NCBI RefSeq assembly: GCF_002934445.1
Contig: NZ_PTJE01000001.1
Location: forward strand, 868,001 to 932,000
Length of the DNA: 64,000 nucleotides
Source: Nonlabens xylanidelens
Lineage (GTDB): Bacteria > Bacteroidota > Bacteroidia > Flavobacteriales > Flavobacteriaceae
Direction of reading: 5' to 3'
Shown: positions 56,252 to 64,000 of the stretch, piece by piece
Layout of the letters: the number at the start of each line of letters is the position of its first letter
How positions within the stretch are numbered: position 1 is the stretch's first letter
The notes under the pieces: generated by a model
What the model was told of the DNA's origin: nothing
The model's input: the letters and a program-made list of their open reading frames with translations, nothing else
Databases searched by the model: none
Translations under genes and position numbers: made by a program

Positions 56252-56360
56252 AATAGTTGTTTAAAAAGTATAAATAAATTGTGATGTCGGTGGTGTTGGG
56301 CTAACCTTTATTACCACATTGCCCTCAAATGAGGAGTTATATCTATTCTTTTTGCAATCA

Positions 56361-57005
56361 TTACCCTTCTGTTTCTTCTATTACGTCCTCAATAATAATC
56401 TCTTTATTCTCTTTAAGAGAATCGTTTTTCTGTTCAAGAGAATCTAATTCTTCTTCTTCATAATATTGCCAGTCCTCATCTTCTGTAGAGTCTTCATAAT
56501 CGTCATCATAATAGGATTCATTATTATATTGATCTAAATCATCTAGACTATCTAGTTCTCCATTTACTGCCGCCATAAGTAGACTACCGAAAAATAAGGC
56601 AACTATTAATAAAACTAAACAAACTAGACCTGAAAGAGCTACACCTACAATATTTATAATTTTAGCAATATTTACACTCTTATAAGAGCTTTGACTATAA
56701 TTACTAGGATTAGATTTATAATCTTTTAAACTTCTGTTTGCTATAATGAGCCCTATTAGACTTAGGATTAATGTAATTATAGCAACGAGTCCATAGCACC
56801 AGCACCCTATAAAGAAAAGTACTAACGATATAATACCTAATGTAATTGCGCTGGGGTCACCAGATAGTTTCTCTCCTTGATAAGGGAATTGATAATTACC
56901 TTGGTTTTGATTCTGATTTTGAAATTGCTGCTGCTGCTGCTGCTGCTGTCCAAAGTTATTGGACTGCTGTGGTTGATTAGAGTAATTTGGGTTGTTCAGT
57001 TCCAA
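56361..57005 (-). CDS. CCC-motif type membrane protein with poly-Gln N-terminus
   Basis: A 214-residue protein with a Gln/Asn-rich N-terminus (eight consecutive Gln at about residues 20-27, encoded by seven CAG repeats then CAA), two predicted hydrophobic hairpins (about 57-90 and 112-145), and a highly acidic Asp/Glu/Tyr tail. FFIGCWCYGL near residue 63-72 places cysteines at the membrane surface. The body resembles DUF4190-type four-helix or hairpin proteins. The polyglutamine stretch is a replication-slippage-prone tract, so its length may vary between strains. It sits 26 bases downstream of hmgA, in the same operon, but its role there is unknown. Confidence 0.62.
   Translation of the reverse strand: MELNNPNYSNQPQQSNNFGQQQQQQQQFQNQNQNQGNYQFPYQGEKLSGDPSAITLGIISLVLFFIGCWCYGLVAIITLILSLIGLIIANRSLKDYKSNPSNYSQSSYKSVNIAKIINIVGVALSGLVCLVLLIVALFFGSLLMAAVNGELDSLDDLDQYNNESYYDDDYEDSTEDEDWQYYEEEELDSLEQKNDSLKENKEIIIEDVIEETEG
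56928..56948 (-). repeat. Seven-unit CAG trinucleotide repeat
   Basis: Seven tandem CTG on the plus strand read as seven CAG codons in the minus-strand gene, followed by CAA, giving eight Gln. Pure-codon use suggests recent slippage expansion. Confidence 0.9.
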
Positions 57006-57031
57006 CTTGATTTTTTTTTTTACAATATTAA

Positions 57032-58189
57032 TTAATCTAACCAGCTTTTGTGATAACTATCATCAGCAATTTCTAGTCCTTCTTTAGTTACCATTAATGG
57101 TTTAAAAGTATCTACCATAACAGCTAGTTCTTCTGTTTTAGTCTTTCCAATACTTTTTTCTACTGTTCCAGGGTGTGGACCATGCGGAATACCTGCAGGG
57201 TGTAAGCTAATATGACCAGCCTCGATGTCATTACGACTCATAAAATCACCGTCTACATAATAAAGGACTTCATCACTATCTATATTACTATGATTATAGG
57301 GTGCTGGAATACTATTAGGATGGTAGTCATAAAGTCTAGGGACAAAACTACATACTACAAAGGCATCTGTTTCAAATGTTTGGTGAACTGGTGGCGGCTG
57401 GTGAATACGTCCCGTTATAGGTTCAAAATCATGAATAGAAAATGCATATGGATAATTGTAACCATCATATCCTACTACATCAAATGGATGTGAGGCATAA
57501 ATCATGTCAAAAATATCGTCCTGTTTTTTCACTTTGATTAAAAACTCACCTTTCTCATCATGGGTTTCTAGTGTCTCTGGACGTCGTAAGTCACGCTCAC
57601 AAAAAGGAGAGTGCTCTAACAGTTGTCCGAACCAGTTTCTATATCTTTTAGGAGTATAAATAGGACGCCTACTTTCTACTATAAATAACCTGTTATCTGT
57701 CGTGTCAAAATCAATTTTATAAATAACACCTCGTGGTATCAAAAGGTAATCACCATATTTAAACTCTAAATTTCCTAAATGAGTTCTTAGGGTTCCAGTA
57801 CCACGATGGACAAAAAGCAACTCGTCTGCATCACTATTTTTATAAAAATAGTCTTGTGTAGCGTCTTGAGGTGCTGCAAGAATAATTGCCACATCGCTGT
57901 TGATAAGAACAGTTTTACGACTTTCTAGATAGTCTGCTTCTGGTTCTATTTTAAACCCTTTTAAACGGTAAGATTTAATATGATTCTCTAATGCAATCTC
58001 AGGCTTTACACTGTATTGATTTCTTATCTCTTTAACCATGGTAGGTCTATATTCATGATAAGAATTTGTAGACATACCATCAAAACCTATAGTTCCAAAA
58101 AGCTGTTCTGAATATAGAGAACCATCAGGTTTTCTAAATTGTGTGTGTCTTTTGGGTGGTATTTTACCCAATTTATGGTAGAAAGGCAT
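57032..58189 (-). CDS. hmgA: Homogentisate 1,2-dioxygenase
   Basis: A 385-residue iron dioxygenase that opens the homogentisate ring to maleylacetoacetate. The cupin iron-site region is visible in FVCSFVPRLYDYHPNSIPAPYNHSNIDSDEVLYY (about residues 280-313) and ISLHPAGIPHGPHPG (about 328-342), with the expected His and Glu ligands. It precedes the poly-Gln protein gene by 26 bases and hppD in the same orientation. Fumarylacetoacetase and maleylacetoacetate isomerase are not in the window. Confidence 0.95.
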   Translation of the reverse strand: MPFYHKLGKIPPKRHTQFRKPDGSLYSEQLFGTIGFDGMSTNSYHEYRPTMVKEIRNQYSVKPEIALENHIKSYRLKGFKIEPEADYLESRKTVLINSDVAIILAAPQDATQDYFYKNSDADELLFVHRGTGTLRTHLGNLEFKYGDYLLIPRGVIYKIDFDTTDNRLFIVESRRPIYTPKRYRNWFGQLLEHSPFCERDLRRPETLETHDEKGEFLIKVKKQDDIFDMIYASHPFDVVGYDGYNYPYAFSIHDFEPITGRIHQPPPVHQTFETDAFVVCSFVPRLYDYHPNSIPAPYNHSNIDSDEVLYYVDGDFMSRNDIEAGHISLHPAGIPHGPHPGTVEKSIGKTKTEELAVMVDTFKPLMVTKEGLEIADDSYHKSWLD

Positions 58190-58362
58190 AGTTAAAAGTT
58201 AAATCTCTCAAATTTCGTAAATTCCTGAGACCATTCCATGACTAAACCGGATTATTTAACTTTTAAATAGTTTACTTACTGATTATTAGTAGTTTGAGTG
58301 TGTGTTGGTCAGCTTTGTGACTTGAATTTAATTAATCGAAAAAAAAATTCTTTTCAGTGTAT

Positions 58363-60603
58363 TTAAAACTTGAATCCTAGGTTAACAAAGACTTGTCCGT
58401 CATCTTGTTGTGGAGAGAAACTATATTTTATTTCTAGAGGTCCTAAAAACGATTCTAATCCATATCCTATGGCATATCCAGTGTATCTAGCCTCGCTAAA
58501 CCAGTTGTTTTGTTCAAATAAATCATCTTGTGCGTTTGCAATGTTTGCGCTGAATATGATGTGATTCTTTTTGAAGACTTCATAATCTGCCTCTACTAGC
58601 AATTTCATCATGGTGCCACCACTAATACTTAAAAAATCATATCCATAAAATGGAATTAGATTATTAATCCTACGCGATCCATAACCACCTAGAAAAAAGT
58701 CCATAGAAGAGTCATTAGTATCGCCTATGGTTATACCTATGTGTGCATTACCACGTAATGTGAATTTGCCAAAATTGCGGGCATGACCTATCTGTAGCTG
58801 GGCGACAGAAAATTCTTTAAAGCGTTCTTTGTATTCAGAGTTAAAAAGATAAAGGTGGAAATCACCATCTATTTTCCAGCCAGTAGATGGGAATTGTGCA
58901 TTATCATAAGAATCTACCAGTACTTTTCCATAAAGACTGCCTCGTGTACCGTCTGTAAAATCAGTAACGTCATCATCATTAGGGTCTGTGGTGATTAAAG
59001 TTTCTGTAAAAATATTAAGCGTTTTAATCTCAGTACCCACCATTAAATTTGCAGATCTGTTAAGCCTAGTTTGTAAGAAAACTTGCTGTGTCCAGTCTCT
59101 ATATTTTACCTCAAGACTATTAACTCCTAATGAACCAAAGTTAGCTGCGTCTTCAATAAATGCAGCATTAGCATCTTTTTGAAATCTCATGTATTCACTG
59201 TGCAAGCCTATCGACCAGTAACGACCTTTATCAATATAATAGTCAAAGTTATATCTTAAATTATCGCCGACTATAAAATCTACTGATACGATGTCGTTAT
59301 CAAAAAGCACCTTTTTTCTAGAAAGATTAAGTAAAGCAGCACTGCGCGTTAATTCATCATAATGTAATCCCAATCTTAAATAATTACGTACTTCATTCTC
59401 AACTAAGTCTATTTCTAGAACAGCTCCGTTATCATCATTGATGATTTCATAATTGATTTTGGCAAAATTATCTGTCGCTTGTAAGTTTTGAATCCCACTA
59501 TTTAAATCTGTATAAGCGACCATTCCTGGGATACCTACTTTAAATCTACCTACTACAAATGCTCTGGTGTAATTTTGATTTCCTTTTATATTGATCTCGT
59601 TAAGGTATATACTATCACCTATTATATTTTTTAAATTAGGTTTTATGTAAGCATCAGTTGCTAGTTCTTTGAGTTCATCAATTTTTGCTCTACCAGCTTG
59701 TTCTCCCTTTTCAATGATTTCTTTTCCTAAGTCAAAAGACACGACAGTAAAATCATTAATATCTGGAGCGATATAAACGTCGGTTTTTGGAGCTTTATAT
59801 TTCATCGCATTAATCGTACGGAAATTGTTGATCTGAGATAATATATCTAGGGCACCACTAAGTTCTTCTCTCGATTTTAAATCATCTTGTACGTCTACAC
59901 CTATAATTATATCGACACCTTTTGCCTTTAATTTTTCTATAGGATAGTTGTCTATTACACCACCATCTATAAGTAGTCTGCCATCTATTTCAACAGGAGC
60001 AAAGAGGGACGGCAGCGCACCACTTGCATTTACTGCTTTGGGTAAATAACCACTGTCTAGAACGATCTCTTCTCCTGTTGTAATTTCTGTAGCGATGCAT
60101 AAAAAAGGAATAGGTAATTGATTAAAGTCCTCAACATCTTTTACATGGGCAAGCAGCCTGGATAGAAGATCGTATATATTTTGTCCTTTACTTAATGAAG
60201 AAGGTAATTGTACTTTAAAATCTTTAAACGGCAAGGTTACTGCATATCGTTCTGTATTTCTACGCTCGTAAAATGTTTTTGATTTGCGAGGTATGTCGTC
60301 AGATATGATTTTATCAAAATCTATAGTTTTAAAAATAGAATCTAATTGTTTGCCTGTATAACCAGATGCGTATAAAGATCCAACTATGGCACCCATGCTC
60401 GTACCTGCTATGTGGTCTATTTTTATTCCTAGAGAGTCTATTATTTTAAGTGTTCCTATATGCGCTAGGCCTTTTGCTCCACCACCGGATAAAACAAGTC
60501 CTATCTTAGGTCGAGAATTGTTTTCTTTTTCCTGTGCTAGTGTGAAGTCCGCTTTCGCGAAAGCGAGAACAATAAAAAATAATAAAAGCCTATTCTTCTT
60601 CAT
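58363..60603 (-). CDS. Patatin-like phospholipase fused to outer membrane barrel
   Basis: A 746-residue exported protein. Its signal peptide (MKKNRLLLFFIVLAFAKADF) contains a palindrome copy at 60550-60565 that encodes AFAKA at residues 14-18. A patatin domain follows, with oxyanion GGGAKG and nucleophile GTSMG (about 69-73) and the Asp dyad DGGVIDNYP (about 213-221). After that come a POTRA-like segment (about 330-400) and an Omp85/BamA-like barrel to residue 746. The layout matches PlpD-type patatin-barrel proteins that make or deliver phospholipase at the outer membrane. The gene starts 14 bases before the uvrC stop, so it is coupled to uvrC. Confidence 0.92.
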   Translation of the reverse strand: MKKNRLLLFFIVLAFAKADFTLAQEKENNSRPKIGLVLSGGGAKGLAHIGTLKIIDSLGIKIDHIAGTSMGAIVGSLYASGYTGKQLDSIFKTIDFDKIISDDIPRKSKTFYERRNTERYAVTLPFKDFKVQLPSSLSKGQNIYDLLSRLLAHVKDVEDFNQLPIPFLCIATEITTGEEIVLDSGYLPKAVNASGALPSLFAPVEIDGRLLIDGGVIDNYPIEKLKAKGVDIIIGVDVQDDLKSREELSGALDILSQINNFRTINAMKYKAPKTDVYIAPDINDFTVVSFDLGKEIIEKGEQAGRAKIDELKELATDAYIKPNLKNIIGDSIYLNEINIKGNQNYTRAFVVGRFKVGIPGMVAYTDLNSGIQNLQATDNFAKINYEIINDDNGAVLEIDLVENEVRNYLRLGLHYDELTRSAALLNLSRKKVLFDNDIVSVDFIVGDNLRYNFDYYIDKGRYWSIGLHSEYMRFQKDANAAFIEDAANFGSLGVNSLEVKYRDWTQQVFLQTRLNRSANLMVGTEIKTLNIFTETLITTDPNDDDVTDFTDGTRGSLYGKVLVDSYDNAQFPSTGWKIDGDFHLYLFNSEYKERFKEFSVAQLQIGHARNFGKFTLRGNAHIGITIGDTNDSSMDFFLGGYGSRRINNLIPFYGYDFLSISGGTMMKLLVEADYEVFKKNHIIFSANIANAQDDLFEQNNWFSEARYTGYAIGYGLESFLGPLEIKYSFSPQQDDGQVFVNLGFKF
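60550..60565. repeat. Palindrome copy 15 (patatin signal peptide)
   Basis: Exact copy read as AFAKA at residues 14-18 of the patatin-barrel protein, in the signal peptide. Distance from copy 14 is 6,968 bases, the largest interval. Confidence 0.95.
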
Positions 60604-62389
60604 CTTTATAAAAGTCTATTATCTTTTGTGCTTTAGAAACGCCTACTATTTCTGTAAGTTCTTTCTTTGTAGCATTCTTAACGCGTTTTACGCTTCTAAA
60701 GTGTTTTAATAATTCAACAACTGTTTTTTCTCCTATCCCAACGATTTCATCTAGCTCAGTTTCTATAGCCTGTTTGCTACGTTTATTTCTGTGATGGGTG
60801 ATACCAAAACGGTGCGCCTCATTACGCATTTGTTGAATAACCTTTAAGGTTTCAGAACGTTTATCTAGATATAAAGGTACAGGATCATTAGGATAAAATA
60901 GCTCTTCTAGTCTTTTTGCTATACCTATTATGGGTATTTTACCTCTTAAACCCAATCGTTCTAGTGCGGTAACACCGCTAGATAACTGCCCTTTTCCACC
61001 GTCTACTATGACTAGTTGTGGTAACGGCTGGTCTTCTTCTAGTAATCTTCTATAACGTCGATAAACGACCTCTTCCATACTAGCAAAGTCGTCTGGTCCT
61101 TCTACCGTTTTTATATTGAAGTTTCTATAATCTTTTTTACTAGGTTTTCCATTCTTAAAAACCACACAAGCAGCAACAGGGTTAGTTCCTTGAATATTAG
61201 AATTATCAAAACATTCCATGTGTCTAGGCTCTTCACCCAGTCTTAAATCGGCTTTCATTTGTGCCATTAATCTATTAACATGTCTGTCTGGGTCAACTAT
61301 TTTAATAGTCTTAAACTGTTCTTGCCTAAAAAACTTTGCATTGCGCTCTGATAAATCAACGACACGTTTTTTATCTCCTAACTTAGGTATAGTGATTTTT
61401 ACTTTCTCACCTACATCTACGTCAAATTGTGTGTAGATCTCGGTAGATTGAGAGTCAAACCTGTGGCGCAGCTCTACTATGGCTAGTTCTAGTAAATGCT
61501 TATCATCTTCGTCTAGTTGTTTTTTAAGTTCCATAGTGTGAGAACGTGTAATCGCACCATGATTAATTTGCAAGTAATTTACATAGCCGGCAGCTTCATC
61601 ACTAACTATGGTGAAAATATCTACATTAGAGATATTAGGATTAACCACGGTAGATTTTGCCTGGTATCTAGTTAGTATTTCTAGTTTTTCTTTGAGTTGC
61701 TGTGCTTCTTCAAATTCCATATTTGCTGCATGCTCTTGCATTAGATCTGTAAAGTAACGTACAGCTTCTTTAAAGTCACCTTTTACTATACCTCTTATAG
61801 CTTCTATACTTCTGTTGTATTGTACTTCATGCTGTAGTCCAGCACATGGACCTTTACAGTTACCTATGTGGTATTCTAGGCATAGTTTAAATTTACCTTC
61901 ATTTATTTTATCCTGTTGTAAATCGTAATTACAGGTGCGTATGGGGTATAAAGTCTTAACCAGCTCTAGTAGTGTTCTTACCGTTCTTACACTAGTGTAT
62001 GGTCCATAATACTCACTACCATCTTTGATTAAATTGCGCGTTAAAAATACACGTGGGAAACGTTCTTTTTTAATGACTAGCCAGGGATAAGTTTTATCAT
62101 CTCGCAACATGATGTTATACCGTGGGTTGCGACTTTTAATTAAGCTGTTCTCTAACAATAAAGCATCAGTTTCTGTCTCTACCACGATATGCTCAATGCG
62201 GTAAATGTTTTTAACCATCGTTTTTATGCGATAGCTGTCATGCGTTTTATTAAAATAGGAGGAGACTCTTTTTTTAAGTTTTTTAGCTTTTCCTACATAA
62301 AGTAGCTTGTCCTTTTTATCAAAGTACAAGTAAACTCCAGGTGATAAGGGTAGGGTTTTAATCTGAACCTCTAAAGGTGGTGTTTCCAT
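60590..62389 (-). CDS. uvrC: Excinuclease ABC subunit C
   Basis: A 599-residue UvrC, the nuclease that makes both incisions in nucleotide excision repair. The N-terminal GIY-YIG domain has PGVYLYFDKKDKLLYVGKAKKLKKRVSSYF (about 18-47). A UVR domain follows (about 208-240), then the RNase H-like C-terminal nuclease (MECFDNSNIQGTNPVAACVVF; about 390) and a final helix-hairpin-helix pair (about 550-590). mfd and the ATL gene in the same window would feed this pathway. Its last 14 bases overlap the start of the patatin gene. Confidence 0.96.
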   Translation of the reverse strand: METPPLEVQIKTLPLSPGVYLYFDKKDKLLYVGKAKKLKKRVSSYFNKTHDSYRIKTMVKNIYRIEHIVVETETDALLLENSLIKSRNPRYNIMLRDDKTYPWLVIKKERFPRVFLTRNLIKDGSEYYGPYTSVRTVRTLLELVKTLYPIRTCNYDLQQDKINEGKFKLCLEYHIGNCKGPCAGLQHEVQYNRSIEAIRGIVKGDFKEAVRYFTDLMQEHAANMEFEEAQQLKEKLEILTRYQAKSTVVNPNISNVDIFTIVSDEAAGYVNYLQINHGAITRSHTMELKKQLDEDDKHLLELAIVELRHRFDSQSTEIYTQFDVDVGEKVKITIPKLGDKKRVVDLSERNAKFFRQEQFKTIKIVDPDRHVNRLMAQMKADLRLGEEPRHMECFDNSNIQGTNPVAACVVFKNGKPSKKDYRNFNIKTVEGPDDFASMEEVVYRRYRRLLEEDQPLPQLVIVDGGKGQLSSGVTALERLGLRGKIPIIGIAKRLEELFYPNDPVPLYLDKRSETLKVIQQMRNEAHRFGITHHRNKRSKQAIETELDEIVGIGEKTVVELLKHFRSVKRVKNATKKELTEIVGVSKAQKIIDFYKDEEE

Positions 62390-62609
62390 AGCACAGTAAA
62401 GATAGGGATTATGCTTAATGGGTTAAATATATTTTAATAGAAGTTTATGTTGAACTAACTTTTGCAAAAGCAGAATAATTATCATCAATAATCATAAGTA
62501 TTCTGAATATTTGCCACATATTCTTAGTAATAAGGCTAAACTATGCTGTAAAACAAAGGAATATTTATTCGGTTTGGTTAAATTGCGCACAGTAACCCTA
62601 AAGTACTAA

Positions 62610-63593
62610 ATGGAATTTTATCCCTTAAAATTTAAACCTGTTTTTCACTACCGTATTTGGGGTGGTGACCAGCTGAAGACTAGCCTTAATAAAGAGTATG
62701 ATCAAGAGTATGATCAAGAGTCCATAGGTGAATCTTGGGAGATAAGTGCTGTTCCAGATAGTGAAACTGTTGTTGCAAACGGTGTTTATGCTGGGGCAAC
62801 CATCAATAATTTAATTGAACGATTTAAAGATGCGTTTTTAGGGAAGTCTGTGTATGATAAATTTAATGGAGAATTTCCATTACTTATTAAATTTATAGAT
62901 GCAAAAAAACCACTTTCTATACAAGTACATCCTAATAATGAAATAGCCAGAGAACGACACGGTTCATTTGGTAAAAATGAAATGTGGTACATCATGCCTT
63001 CTTATAAAGATGCTACTATAACAGTAGGTTTTAAAGAAGAGGTGGATAGAGATTCTTATCAAAAACATTTAGAAAACAATACACTTACAGAGGTACTCAA
63101 TGAGTTTAAGGTAAAAGCAGGAGATGCTTTTTACATTCCTACTGGTAGAATACATGCCATAGGAGCAGGAGTGATGCTTGCCGAAATCCAGCAGTCCTCT
63201 GACGTGACTTATCGTATTTATGATTATGACCGTAAGGATGTGAGAACTGGGCAAACTAGAGAGCTACATACAGACCTAGCGCTAGATGCGATAGATTTTA
63301 ACTTGCAAACCCAATATCATACCGATTACAGTCGTAAAAAAAATCAACCTAATAAGCTGATTAATTCGCCTTACTTTAAAACTAATTTTTTAAAAATAAA
63401 AGGTGTTCTAGAAAGAGATCTTTCTGATATTAATTCTTTTACCATTTATATGTGTGTAAAAGGAAGTGCTACCTTAGTATGTCAAGAAGAGAATTATTCT
63501 TTGGTACAAGGAGAGTGTATTTTATTACCTGCAGGAATTGATTTAATTACTCTAGATTCTAAAGATGCACAATGCATCGAGGTTTATTTATAA
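62610..63593 (+). CDS. manA: Class I mannose-6-phosphate isomerase
   Basis: A 327-residue zinc-dependent isomerase interconverting fructose-6-phosphate and mannose-6-phosphate, feeding GDP-mannose synthesis. The zinc-site region KPLSIQVHPNNEIAR (about residues 95-109) and the later FYIPTGRIHAIG (about 171-182) are diagnostic. A 12-base tandem duplication at 62694-62717 gives EYDQEYDQE in the loop near residues 29-37, which may differ between relatives. trxA follows 17 bases downstream and is likely co-transcribed. Confidence 0.93.
   Translation: MEFYPLKFKPVFHYRIWGGDQLKTSLNKEYDQEYDQESIGESWEISAVPDSETVVANGVYAGATINNLIERFKDAFLGKSVYDKFNGEFPLLIKFIDAKKPLSIQVHPNNEIARERHGSFGKNEMWYIMPSYKDATITVGFKEEVDRDSYQKHLENNTLTEVLNEFKVKAGDAFYIPTGRIHAIGAGVMLAEIQQSSDVTYRIYDYDRKDVRTGQTRELHTDLALDAIDFNLQTQYHTDYSRKKNQPNKLINSPYFKTNFLKIKGVLERDLSDINSFTIYMCVKGSATLVCQEENYSLVQGECILLPAGIDLITLDSKDAQCIEVYL
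62694..62717 (+). repeat. 12-base tandem duplication inside manA
   Basis: The unit GAGTATGATCAA occurs twice in tandem, followed by GAG, adding four residues (Glu-Tyr-Asp-Gln) in frame. The two units are identical, so the duplication is probably recent. Confidence 0.9.
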
Positions 63594-63610
63594 TCTAAAA
63601 TAAAAATTTT

Positions 63611-63904
63611 ATGTCTAGCTTTAAAGAACTTACTAATAGTGATACACCAGTGTTAATAGATTTTTTTGCAACCTGGTGTGGTCCATGTCAGACCATGATG
63701 CCAGTTTTAGATAAATTGAAAGAAGATCTAGGTGATCAAGTACGTGTTCTTAAAATAGATGTAGATAAAAACAAAGCACTTGCGACAAAGTTTGCTATAA
63801 GAGGCGTGCCGGCTTTCATGATTTTTAAAAACGGTAAACAAGTATGGAAAGCTGCAGGGGTACAGCCCTTACATGAATTAAAAGCGCAGATTCAAAAGGC
63901 ATAA
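63611..63904 (+). CDS. trxA: Thioredoxin
   Basis: A 97-residue thioredoxin with the active site WCGPC (Trp22 to Cys26) in DFFATWCGPCQTMM and the cis-proline in FAIRGVPAFMIF. Cytoplasmic disulfide reductase. It is slightly shorter than the usual 105 residues at the N-terminus but complete in the fold. Linked to manA by a 17-base gap. The 96 bases after it to the window end show no gene. Confidence 0.95.
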   Translation: MSSFKELTNSDTPVLIDFFATWCGPCQTMMPVLDKLKEDLGDQVRVLKIDVDKNKALATKFAIRGVPAFMIFKNGKQVWKAAGVQPLHELKAQIQKA

Positions 63905-64000
63905 ACATTCTGTCAGTTAGTTTATTCAATATCATACCGTTTATTTAATCTTCTTACATTTTATGTAACAAATAACTATCTTCATACTCTAGTTTTAATA

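Overview
The window is about 64 kb of chromosome from a low-GC Bacteroidota bacterium, almost certainly a member of the Flavobacteriaceae, possibly of the Nonlabens/Dokdonia type (genus is a guess). The evidence is the gliding and type IX secretion genes (sprA, remB-like, porZ), a T9SS-sorted surface protein, two TonB-dependent receptors with carboxypeptidase-regulatory-type N-termini, flavobacterial-type housekeeping genes, the promoter consensus TTTG-N19-TAnnTTTG, and frequent non-ATG starts without Shine-Dalgarno sites. Genes fill about 94% of the window. No gene-free stretch exceeds 300 bases; the longest are 26444-26715, 32037-32270 and 62390-62609. I found no rRNA, tRNA, CRISPR array, prophage or insertion sequence.

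Layout. 1-12092: tail of ruvA, then sprA, gcvH, a VanZ-like gene, two tonB-like genes and a remB-like gene whose N-terminus is itself TonB-like; this matches the sprA-to-remB order I recall for Flavobacterium johnsoniae. 12102-20992: truncated haemoglobin, YugP-type metallopeptidase, saccharopine dehydrogenase-like protein, DUF423 protein, pckA, hemD plus a DUF4271 membrane protein, and a glycosyltransferase-pyrC-lipoprotein operon. 20989-31204: epimerase, tyrS, LuxE-like acyltransferase, T9SS-sorted lamin-tail protein, a two-component system, a glycosyltransferase convergent with it, and trmB-lysE-like-ATL. 31263-39905: a barrel-like hypothetical, gdhA, then porZ-recO-TonB receptor, then pdeM. 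39980-50079: TspO-like protein, flavin disulfide reductase, mfd, rRNA/tRNA methyltransferase, small membrane protein and a large Oar-like receptor. 50197-58189: a minus-strand run with pgi, an M23 peptidase, a tryptophan dioxygenase-family gene, a DUF3108 protein, hppD, a poly-Gln membrane protein and hmgA; hppD and hmgA form the tyrosine-to-homogentisate degradation route. 58363-63904: patatin-barrel protein overlapping uvrC, then manA and trxA.

Most unusual signal. The 16-base perfect palindrome CGCTTTCGCGAAAGCG occurs 14 times exactly, plus once with one extra T, in 60.5 kb. It lies in ten coding and five intergenic places. The copies are strikingly evenly spaced: 2,965 to 6,968 bases apart, mean 4,319, and never clustered. 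Inside genes the copies read only as Ala-Phe-Ala-Lys-Ala or Arg-Phe-Arg-Glu-Ser, and where I can compare with remembered homologues they replace native residues without changing length. Two of them supply the signal-peptidase box of exported proteins. This looks like a chromosome-wide DNA site kept at a regular interval, not a mobile repeat, and is the best candidate here for an undescribed system.
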